Assembly (NCBI GenBank): GCA_030603035.1
Contig: JAUVYQ010000002.1
Location: forward strand, 1-49,576
Length of the DNA stretch: 49,576 nt
Direction: 5' to 3'
From: Phycisphaerae bacterium
GTDB lineage: Bacteria; Planctomycetota; Phycisphaerae; Sedimentisphaerales; SG8-4
The stretch's first letter is position 1. Each line of letters begins with the position of its first letter. Under the pieces are notes generated by a model. It saw only the letters and a list, made by a program, of their open reading frames with translations, was not told the DNA's origin and made no database searches. Shown here piece after piece: positions 15,293-22,640 of the stretch. The translations under genes were made by a program, and so were the position numbers.

Positions 15293-15508
15293 ATGTCTGT
15301 TCGCACTAAAATAGGTTCAGTTCTCGGATTTTTCGCGGGGGGATTATTGTCGATATTCGGCAAATCCCCGCCCAAACCCACAACCGCTGACTTGCAGCGC
15401 GCCGAGTTCAAGACCAGCACACAGCGTCTCGGAATCCGGTTTACCGAAAAGATTCGTGATGTCTTTCGGTTCAGATGGCTCAGAAAACAGAGGATAAAGC
15501 ACAGATAA
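15293..15508 (+). CDS. Small hypothetical protein, 71 residues
   Basis: Starts MSVRTKIGSVLGFFAGGLLSIFG: a possible single membrane helix, then a basic tail rich in Arg and Lys (RFRWLRKQRIKHR). ATG 15293 is preferred because the region before it is a repeat array. Lies directly before the ribonucleotide reductase. Not recognised. Confidence 0.45.
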   Translation: MSVRTKIGSVLGFFAGGLLSIFGKSPPKPTTADLQRAEFKTSTQRLGIRFTEKIRDVFRFRWLRKQRIKHR

Positions 15509-15544
15509 GCACAATACGATACACGATATACGAGATACGAAAAA

Positions 15545-17395
15545 ATGACCGAGTTTAATATCATACCGCCGCCCGGAGAGGCTCCCGCGCTCAGCGAAAA
15601 TGCTTTGACCGTTATGCAAAGCCGGTATCTAATCAAAGACCACCAGGGCAAGTGCATCGAAACGCCGGCCCAGCTATTCAGCAGGGTCGCGTCGCTGATA
15701 GCCGAGGCCGAAGCAAAATACGGAGCCACCCACAGCGAAGTCAAAGGCTGGCACAGAAAATTTTACGACCTTCTCGCCTCGCTGAAATTTTTGCCCAACT
15801 CCCCTGCCCTTATGAACGCCAATCGGCCAGGCGGAATGCTCAGCGCCTGCTTTGTCCTCCCGATTGAAGACAGTATAGAAGCGATATTCGAAGCGATTAA
15901 GCAGACCGCTCTGATTCAAAAGGCCGGCGGCGGCACCGGATTCTCCTTCGACAGATTAAGACCGACAGGAGACCGCGTCGCATCCAGCGGCGGAACAACT
16001 TCAGGGCCAATAAGTTTTTGGCGAGTCTTTTCCGAAACTACCGATGCAATTCAGCAGGGCGCTTTTCGCCGCGGCGCAAATATGGGCATGATGAGCGTTG
16101 ACCACCCAGACATCTTAAAATTCCTGCACGCCAAACAGAACTTAAAGGCATTTACAAACTTCAATATCTCCGTCAAAATCACCGATGACTGGATGGAAGC
16201 CCTGACCACATCGGGCAAGTCTTTGAACATTGTGAAAAACCCCCGCACCCAGCAGAGGTATTTATTGCCCCGGCGAATTGATATTGCAAGCTACACAATA
16301 AACGATTTACATAAACTAACCGCCAAACAGGTGCTGACCTCCGTACAGACAGGCAAATTCTACACCGTCAGTAACATCTGGGAAACTATCATCAAGTGTG
16401 CTGCAAACAGCGGAGAGCCCGGTGTAGTCTTTATCGACCGAATCAATCGTGACAATCCAACTCCCTCACTGGGCCGAATAGAAGCAACCAATCCCTGCGG
16501 CGAGCAGCCGTTGCTTCCCTTCGAGGCCTGCACATTAGGCAGTATCAATCTTGCAAAATTCGTAACATTTACCGATGGCAAAGCTGATATGGATTGGCCC
16601 GCACTGGCCAAGACCGTTAAATTGGCCGTCCGATTTCTCGACAACATTATCGACGTCTGCAATTATCCGGTCAGAGACACCGTCCGCCTCGCTCAGGGAA
16701 ATCGAAAAATCGGCCTCGGCGTTATGGGCTTTGCAGACTGCCTGTTTCTGCTCAAGATACCTTACGATTCGCAACAGGGCATCGAATTTGGGTCGGCTCT
16801 TATGGAGTTTATTAACAAAAAAGCACGCCAGGCCGGCACCGAGCTTGCCAATTCGCGAGGCCCCTTTCCAAACTGGAATGACAGCATCTGGCGAACCGAA
16901 AGAAACCAGAAGGTCCGCAACGCCTCTATTACCTGCGTAGCGCCGACCGGCACGATAAGCATAATTGCGAACTGTTCTTCTGGAATTGAGCCCATCTATT
17001 CGCCCGTGTTCCTCCGCCGGATACTAAACGGCTCAAAAATGCTGCAAATAAATCCGATTTTCAAGCAAATGGCCCAAAAAGCCGGCTTTTATACCAAAGA
17101 GCTGGAAAAATAGATTGCCGAAACCGGCAGCATTCAAAAAATCAGCAAAATTCCCCCCGGCATACGGAAAATCTTCAGATGTGCCTACGACATCAAGCCC
17201 GAATGGCATATCAGAATGCAGGCGGCCTTCCAGGAGCACTATGACGCAGCGGTCAGTAAGACCATAAATTTCAGCGAAAAGGCCACCGTCGCCGCCGTCG
17301 ATAAGGCCTACAAATTGGCCTATCAGCTTGGCTGTAAAGGGATTACGATTTATCGCCGACACAGCCGACGACACGAGCCGATGAGTCTTTATTAG
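15545..17395 (+). pseudogene. nrdJ: Adenosylcobalamin-dependent ribonucleotide reductase, interrupted by TAG and short at the C-terminus
   Basis: Class II ribonucleotide reductase: RYLIKDHQGKCIETPAQLF at the start, PNSPALMNANRPGGMLSACF near residue 85, AGGGTGFSFDRLRPTGD, and the active-site region NPCGEQPLLPFEACTLGSIN near 320. It would reduce ribonucleotides with a B12-derived thiyl radical. The frame is cut by TAG at 17111-17113 in ELEK-stop-IAETG; a CAG-to-TAG change is the simplest explanation. It then continues with recognisable sequence to LAYQLGCKGITIYRRHSRR and a TAG at 17393. The usual C-terminal extension with redox cysteines is missing, and dispersed repeats begin immediately after. 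It may be a decayed copy, an enzyme needing other subunits, or affected by assembly error. Confidence 0.8.
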
Positions 17396-17417
17396 ACCCC
17401 AAATTTATTTGCGGGCC

Positions 17418-17446
17418 GTTTAGCCGTCGCCGGCACGGCGACGCAA
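17418..17446. repeat. 29-bp GC-rich palindromic repeat, copy 1
   Basis: GTTTAGCC, then the palindrome GTCGCCGGCACGGCGAC, then GCAA. Identical 29-bp copies lie at 29448-29476 and, inverted, at 39930-39958. Confidence 0.8.
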
Positions 17447-17455
17447 CACGAAAAT

Positions 17456-17483
17456 GTCATTGCGAGCGAAGCGAAGCAATGAC
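17456..17483. repeat. GTCATTGCGAGCGAAGCGAA repeat copy
   Basis: Same 25-base word as at 14444; here it is followed by GAC and so forms a GTCATTGC/GCAATGAC inverted repeat. The rest of 17484-17745 holds no gene that I can support. Confidence 0.7.
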
Positions 17484-17745
17484 ACTTTGTGTCGTTTGGG
17501 TCATTTGGACATTTGAATTTTGATATTGTTTTGGATTTCGAATTTCGGGCTTCGTGCTTTTGTCTGCTTCAGATTTTTACGCAAAAAAGCGTGTTTTTCG
17601 CTACTAATTTGCGATGTACTACTAATCCGGGGGAAAATACAGAACCCTTACCGCCCGATAACGTAAAGTCTTATAAGAACAGACCCTTGCTTTCGCTAAG
17701 GTAAAATCGCCTCCGCGAAGCCAGGGATTGCGATTTTTCGGCTAA

Positions 17746-17807
17746 CCCTGTTAGAAATTCCAGGGAGGGTAAGAACATCCGACAAAAAACAAAAATTTCT
17801 AACGGGG
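17746..17807. repeat. CCCCGTTAGAAA palindromic element, intergenic copy
   Basis: Left arm CCCTGTTAGAAATT (17746-17759) and right arm AATTTCTAACGGGG (17794-17807), 14 bp with one G-T type mismatch, around 34 bases. Same ends as the in-frame copies in rnfC and the radical SAM gene. Confidence 0.8.
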
Positions 17808-17877
17808 CTAAAGTCGCCGTTATGCTGTTGCCGATAATAAAAAAGAAGCAGGTTAAAAAAAGTTTTTCTCCCCTCCG

Positions 17878-17922
17878 GAAAACATCGGGTGGCCGGATGT
17901 TGCTCGATGTTTTCTTTTTTTT
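17878..17922 (+). terminator. Terminator facing the secA 3' end
   Basis: Perfect 10-bp stem GAAAACATCG (17878-17887)/CGATGTTTTC (17905-17914) followed by eight T on the plus strand. The T-run overlaps the secA stop codon. It would stop rightward transcripts before they run antisense through secA; the hairpin itself may also protect the secA message end. Confidence 0.6.
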
Positions 17923-20900
17923 AGGCATTTTTTCCGCAGCACTTTTTGTATTTCTTCCCGCTGCCGCACGGACATGGTTCGTTGCGCCCGACCTTGGGAT
18001 GTTCCAGCCGAATCTGTTTTGCTTTCCGCTCACCCTGCGGCACCTGGGCGGCGGCCCGCTGTTGCTCTGCCATCGCGAACTGGCCAACCTCGTCATGGGC
18101 CGTTCGACTTACATTCCAGATACTTTGCGCCCTGGCGCCGGCTTCCAGGCGAACCTTGAAGATAATATCCGTAACACGGTCCTCAATGTTTTCCAGCATC
18201 TCTTCAAACATGCGATAGCCTTCACGCTTATATTCCGTCTTCGGGTCCTTCTCCGCCATCGAGCGCATCCAGATGCTGTCTTTTAGGTGGTCCATCGAAT
18301 ACAGATGGTCTTTCCAGGTGCTGTCGTAAACCTGCACCAAAACATATTTTTCAAGGTCGCTTAGCTCCTTCCGCAAAAACTCTCTTGCCGCCTCAGACAG
18401 CTTCTCTTTGCGTTCCGGCACGTCGGCGAGGTCCTCTTCACTCAAAGAGCCCTCGAATCTTTCGTTGGCCCACTTCACCAACTCGGCGGTATTTAACTGA
18501 GCTTGCTTTTCAGCCAGCTCCCGGTCTAACTCGCCGTTGTTAAAGCTTTCACTCAATTCGACCAGTTGTTTATGTAAGGCCCTCGGTTTGATGTTTTGTA
18601 TCCGCTCAGCTGAAAGACCAGCGTTATATTTTTTGTTCGCCCAGTCCGCCAGTGCCTCGAACGCATACACGTTGGGACCATCCGGCCCGTAAACCATATT
18701 CATCGCAAATTCAACCGGATACTCAATCTCCCTTTGCTTGTATTTGGCTGCCGCTTCTTCGCCAAGAAGCTGACGGATTTGCGAGGAATTGGTGCTCTTC
18801 AATCGCTCAAGGTCTAATTTTATATCGAACTTGGCTCGCGCCCATTCCATAAATGTGCGGACACCAAAACCTTCCTTCAAAAATTCTATCAGTTGTGAGC
18901 AATCTTTTTTATCAATTTGCTCGGCAGCGGATGAAATCAATTGCTCCTCAATCTCCTCCGGCTCCTGTGCTTTGACTTTGCCAGGGCTTAAACTAACACT
19001 AAAGGCGCTCATCGCCCACTTGCACAAGCCGGCAATGTCCCAGCTTCGCGGGTCTGCGTAATCTTCTAAATACTCCCCCATAGAAAGTGATATATCGTTG
19101 GCTGCATTATCTTTCGCCTGCTGCTTTATTAATCTCTCAATTTCCTCTGCCTTAACGCCGGCAACATCCGAGGCCTTTAAATCAACGCCGAAAGCAGTTC
19201 TGGCCCACTCGACAATGCACTTATGCGGATAGCTCTCGCTAAGAATAGTGTCACAGCTTTTTGTGATAGTAGCATCTACCATCTCTTCGATAATATTTTT
19301 GAGCCCTTTTCCAGCCAGGATATTGCGCCTCCGCGAATAGAAAATCTTTCGCTGGTAGTCCATTACCTCATCATATTCAAGCAAGCTCTTGCGTATCTCG
19401 AAGTTCCGCTCTTCGACTTTCTTTTGTGCCTTCTCGATGCCCTTGCTTATCCTCTTGTGCACGATGGGCTGACCTTCCTCCCACCCTATCCACGAAAGTG
19501 CCTTGACTGTCCATTCGGGGGCAAAGACTCGCATCAAGTCATCATCGAAACTCAAAAAGAACTGGCTGGAGCCGGCGTCACCCTGTCTGCCTGTCCGGCC
19601 TCGGAGCTGATTATCGATTCTCCTGGCCTCGTGACGCTCGGTGCCAAGGACATGTAAGCCGCCGATTTCAGCTACGCCGGGGCCGAGTTTAATATCCGTG
19701 CCGCGCCCCGCCATATTTGTTGCGATTGTTATATTGCCTCGCATTTGCCCGTCCCGGCTACTGTGCTGCTGGCCGGCCTTGGCAACAATCAAGGCTTCGC
19801 GCTCGTGATGCTTGGCGTTTAAAAGTTCGTGCTCATACTCCTTCCCGTATCGCCCTTTAAGAGCTTCAGACAGCGCCTCATTCTTTTCAATGCTGACCGT
19901 GCCAACAAGTACCGGTCGGCCAGAGGCGCTTATGTTGTTTATTTCTTCTACAGTCGCATTAAATTTTTCGCGCATTGATTTATAGATTACATCATCAAGG
20001 TTCTCCCTGATGCACGGCTCGTTGGTCGGTATTACAACGACCTCGAGGTTGTATATCTTCATAAACTCCTCCGCCTCGGTCGCCGCCGTGCCCGTCATTC
20101 CAGCTATCTGGTCGTAGAGTTTGAAGAAGTTTTGCAGTGTGATGGTAGCAAGGGTTTGGGTTTCTTCTTTTACGGGGACATTCTCTTTGGCTTCGACCGC
20201 CTGGTGCAGCCCGTCCGACCACTGCCGGCCGTGCATCAATCGGCCGGTAAATTCGTCTACGATAACCACCTTGCCGTCCATAACAGCATAATCTTTTTCC
20301 TTCTCAAAAGTCACGTGAGCTCTCAGACTCTGCTCTATCAGATGTTTCCACTCCATATTTCTTCCCATAGAAAACGGCCCTAGACCAACCATCTCCTCTG
20401 CTGCCTTAGTCCCTTTCTCCATAAGGTGTACCGATTTACGTTCGTAATCAGGTTTATAATAGAGAGTTCTTTCTTCTATCTGGTCCTCAGTTCCTCGTAA
20501 CTCCACTTCCAGCTTAGCCTCAGCGCCTTGCAGCTCTACCTGACTTTTCTCGATTGCCTTCTGGGCCTTTTCGATTCGCTTGTTGTCCTTATCTTTTTTT
20601 GCTTCGGACAGTTCGCCCTGAGTACTGGCTATCGTTCGCTGGGCAGAATCAATTTGCCTTTTGATACGGTCGTAGCCACCTTGCAAGCCAAGCAGCTTCC
20701 TTGCCACCTGGTCCGCTTTTTTATATCTGGTAACGTCATCAAAGGCCGGGCCCGATATAATCAGAGGCGTCCTCGCCTCATCAATCAGAATTGAATCGAC
20801 CTCGTCGACTATCGCATATTGCAGCGGGCTCTGGACCATTTGCTCAAGCGATATCTTCATATTATCGCGAAGATAATCGAAGCCGAACTCGTTGTTTGTG

Positions 20901-21445
20901 CCGTAGGTTATAGCGCAGGCATACTGACCTTTCCGCTCGTCACCGGACGTATCCATATCCGCTTGAATCGCACCAACGGTTAATCCCAGCGCCTCATACA
21001 CCGGCCCCATCCATTCTGCATCACGCTTGGCCAGATAATCATTGACGGTAACTATATGGACCTTCCTCCCCGTTAGATAAACAAGATACACCGCCAGTGT
21101 CGCCACTAACGTTTTACCCTCCCCGGTTACCATTTCAGCAATCTTGCCCTCGTAGAGGACATCGCCTCCGATAAGCTGAACGTCGAAATGCCGCATATCG
21201 ACATTTCGCCTTGCCGCTTCCCGAACAACTGCAAAGACCTCAGGCAGAATGTCCTCCGGCTCAGCCCCCGCTTTTAGGGCCCCCTTGAACTCAGCCGTCT
21301 TCGCCTTCAAGGCCTCGTCGTCGAGCTTTTGTATTTGCTCTTCGAACTCGCCCGCTTGCTGAGCGATTACCGAATACGCCTTGATTAACCGCTCGTTACG
21401 AGAGCCGAAAACTTTTATAAGAATTTTGCTTATTTTATCAAACAT
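17921..21445 (-). CDS. secA: Preprotein translocase ATPase SecA with extra coiled coil and helical repeats
   Basis: ATPase motor of the Sec pathway. With the start at MFDKISKILIKVFG (ATG 21445) it has 1174 residues, against 901 in E. coli. Seen: Walker A VTGEGKT near 106, DEVDSILIDEA near 213, IAGMTGTA near 447, GTVSIEK, NMAGRGTDIKL near 578, QLRGRTGRQGD near 614, and a C-terminal zinc-binding SEC-C tail CPCGSGKKYKKCC. Two insertions explain the length: a charged coiled coil (about 245-330) in the preprotein-binding domain, and in the helical wing/scaffold region (about 740-1010) five repeats with a WA..xF..xL core (EWARTAFGVDL, KWAMSAFSVSL, EWARAKFDIKL, DWANKKYNAGL, KWANERFEGSL) about 60 residues apart. 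A longer reading from 21499 overlaps efp and starts in repeat sequence, so I reject it. Confidence 0.97.
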   Translation of the reverse strand: MFDKISKILIKVFGSRNERLIKAYSVIAQQAGEFEEQIQKLDDEALKAKTAEFKGALKAGAEPEDILPEVFAVVREAARRNVDMRHFDVQLIGGDVLYEGKIAEMVTGEGKTLVATLAVYLVYLTGRKVHIVTVNDYLAKRDAEWMGPVYEALGLTVGAIQADMDTSGDERKGQYACAITYGTNNEFGFDYLRDNMKISLEQMVQSPLQYAIVDEVDSILIDEARTPLIISGPAFDDVTRYKKADQVARKLLGLQGGYDRIKRQIDSAQRTIASTQGELSEAKKDKDNKRIEKAQKAIEKSQVELQGAEAKLEVELRGTEDQIEERTLYYKPDYERKSVHLMEKGTKAAEEMVGLGPFSMGRNMEWKHLIEQSLRAHVTFEKEKDYAVMDGKVVIVDEFTGRLMHGRQWSDGLHQAVEAKENVPVKEETQTLATITLQNFFKLYDQIAGMTGTAATEAEEFMKIYNLEVVVIPTNEPCIRENLDDVIYKSMREKFNATVEEINNISASGRPVLVGTVSIEKNEALSEALKGRYGKEYEHELLNAKHHEREALIVAKAGQQHSSRDGQMRGNITIATNMAGRGTDIKLGPGVAEIGGLHVLGTERHEARRIDNQLRGRTGRQGDAGSSQFFLSFDDDLMRVFAPEWTVKALSWIGWEEGQPIVHKRISKGIEKAQKKVEERNFEIRKSLLEYDEVMDYQRKIFYSRRRNILAGKGLKNIIEEMVDATITKSCDTILSESYPHKCIVEWARTAFGVDLKASDVAGVKAEEIERLIKQQAKDNAANDISLSMGEYLEDYADPRSWDIAGLCKWAMSAFSVSLSPGKVKAQEPEEIEEQLISSAAEQIDKKDCSQLIEFLKEGFGVRTFMEWARAKFDIKLDLERLKSTNSSQIRQLLGEEAAAKYKQREIEYPVEFAMNMVYGPDGPNVYAFEALADWANKKYNAGLSAERIQNIKPRALHKQLVELSESFNNGELDRELAEKQAQLNTAELVKWANERFEGSLSEEDLADVPERKEKLSEAAREFLRKELSDLEKYVLVQVYDSTWKDHLYSMDHLKDSIWMRSMAEKDPKTEYKREGYRMFEEMLENIEDRVTDIIFKVRLEAGARAQSIWNVSRTAHDEVGQFAMAEQQRAAAQVPQGERKAKQIRLEHPKVGRNEPCPCGSGKKYKKCCGKNA

Positions 21446-21491
21446 CACATTTCGTATCTCGTATTTCGCTTCACGCTTCACGAGATGCGCT
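21446..21491. repeat. ACGAGATACGAAAT-type words in the secA leader
   Basis: On the minus strand the secA start is preceded by GCGTGAAGCGAAATACGAG and ATACGAAATGTG. Related words precede glyA (30545-30585), the ribonucleotide reductase (15518-15544) and rnfC (38480-38495). Confidence 0.5.
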
Positions 21492-22055
21492 TCACGCATC
21501 TTTTACTCTCGTTACATATTCCCCACTGCGCGTATCGACACGGACAATGTCACCGGTCTTAATAAAAGCAGGCACCTGCACGATAAGCCCCGTTTCCAGC
21601 GTTGCCGGCTTGGGCTGATTCGTCGCCGTCGCGCCCCTAATCTCCGGCGGGGTGTTGGTAACTTTCAAATCCACCGTAATAGGCAGAGTAACTATAACGC
21701 ACCTGCCCTGGTACATACTGACCTGCAGTCGAGTATTTGGCTTGAGGTATTTCGGCCCATCGCCGAACGCATCATCATCGAGGGTGATTTGGTCGTACGT
21801 CTTGGTATCCATCAGCACATGCTCGCTGCCGGCCGAATATAGATATTCGTATGTGCCCTTATCAAGATATGCCTCTTCGACCGTTTCTTCTGAGCGCAGC
21901 CGAACATTTTGAATTGACCCGTCGGTCAGACTCTTTAGCTTTGTCTGATAGACCGCACCGCCTTTGCCTAATTTGACGTGCTGATAATCGACAATTGCAT
22001 ACAGCTTGCCGTCTATCTTGACGGTCTGACCTTTTCTCATCTCCGACGCTCTCAT
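21492..22055 (-). CDS. efp: Translation elongation factor P
   Basis: 187 residues. EF-P rescues ribosomes stalled at proline runs. Three beta-barrel domains are recognisable: N-terminal KGQTVKIDGKLYAIVDYQHVK, the middle domain with NVRLRSEETVEEAYLDKG and YLYSAG, and the C-terminal ETGLIVQVPAFIKTGDIVRVDTRSGEY. The loop that is post-translationally modified in many bacteria reads KLGKGGA, with Lys at the tip and Leu where KPGKG proteins have Pro. GGAG six bases upstream supports ATG 22055. Located 46 bases upstream of secA on the same strand. Confidence 0.95.
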   Translation of the reverse strand: MRASEMRKGQTVKIDGKLYAIVDYQHVKLGKGGAVYQTKLKSLTDGSIQNVRLRSEETVEEAYLDKGTYEYLYSAGSEHVLMDTKTYDQITLDDDAFGDGPKYLKPNTRLQVSMYQGRCVIVTLPITVDLKVTNTPPEIRGATATNQPKPATLETGLIVQVPAFIKTGDIVRVDTRSGEYVTRVKDA

Positions 22056-22066
22056 TTTCTACTCCA

Positions 22067-22116
22067 TAAATCGTGATTCGTGGTTGGTGATTCGTAGTTG
22101 GTGATTCGTGGTTCGT
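22067..22116. repeat. Left word array flanking four-helix-bundle gene 1
   Basis: CGTGATTCGTGGTTGGTG, ATTCGTAGTTGGTGATTCG and TGGTTCGTAATT: tandem variants of GTGATTCGTGG. The opposite flank at 22497-22530 is the inverse of this word. Confidence 0.6.
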
Positions 22117-22118
22117 AA

Positions 22119-22490
22119 TTAAGGTTTTACATTTTTGCTTAAACTCTTTATGAGATTCATTATCATTCGGCTTTCGTGGTCCAAGTCTTCTTGAAGACCC
22201 AGGGTTTCTGTCTGTGTAATATAATTTCTTTTATGGGCAATTATCAATTGCGTATCGAGTTCTGCACATGAGCCTAAGGCTGTACGTAAGAACTGCCTGT
22301 ATTCAGCAGTATGGCCTCTGGCAAAGCCCTCAGCAATGTTAGACGGTATACTAATCGCGGACCTTTGCATCTGGGAAGTAAGGGCATATAATTCTTTCTT
22401 TGGGAATTTTTCTGTAATTTCGTATACGCGATCAACGATTTCTATGCCCTTCGTCCAGACATTTAACTCTTTATAGCTTTTGACTTTCAT
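22119..22490 (-). CDS. Four-helix-bundle protein (23S rRNA intervening-sequence/S23 type), copy 1
   Basis: 123 residues: SYKELNVWTKGIEIVDRVYE, then FPKKELYALTSQMQRSAISI, PSNIAEGFARG, EYRQFLRTALGSCAELDTQL and a last helix with LDHESRMIMNLIKSL. These are the signatures of the PF05635-type four-helix bundle encoded in 23S rRNA intervening sequences, also related to Avd of diversity-generating retroelements. No 23S rRNA or reverse transcriptase is nearby. The gene sits between inverted GTGATTCGTGG word arrays, has no clear ribosome site, and lies between efp and rnr on the same strand. Function is unknown; a basic surface binding RNA or DNA is plausible. Confidence 0.9.
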   Translation of the reverse strand: MKVKSYKELNVWTKGIEIVDRVYEITEKFPKKELYALTSQMQRSAISIPSNIAEGFARGHTAEYRQFLRTALGSCAELDTQLIIAHKRNYITQTETLGLQEDLDHESRMIMNLIKSLSKNVKP

Positions 22491-22496
22491 TCACTA

Positions 22497-22530
22497 TCCA
22501 CGATTCACTAATCACGATTCACGAACTAAG
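22497..22530. repeat. Right word array flanking four-helix-bundle gene 1
   Basis: TCCACGATTCACTAATCACG then ATTCACGAAC. Its reverse complement, GTTCGTGAATCGTGATTAG..., matches the left array, so the two flanks could pair with the gene in the loop. Confidence 0.6.
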
Positions 22531-22565
22531 TATCGCAAAACCCCCACAAAATGTCAAGAAATCAA

Positions 22566-22640
22566 ATGAGTTCGTATCTTGCAACTCGTATTTCGCTTCA
22601 CAATTCACGAACCACGATTCACGAACCACGAGCCAACGGC
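22566..22640. repeat. Word array overlapping the rnr 3' end
   Basis: TTCGTATCTTGCAACTCG, then ATTCACGAACCACG twice. The last codons and stop of rnr (ending LARGS) are written in this repeat. Confidence 0.5.

Noticed and set aside
6366..17113. Alternative genetic code
   Set aside because: TGG is used for Trp throughout, and TGA and TAG terminate other genes at expected ends, so two single lesions are more likely.
21446..21499. Longer SecA start at 21499
   Set aside because: It would overlap efp and add residues encoded by repeat words; MFDKISKI is a natural SecA start.
22119..22490. Avd of a diversity-generating retroelement
   Set aside because: No reverse transcriptase, template repeat or variable repeat is present in the window near either copy.
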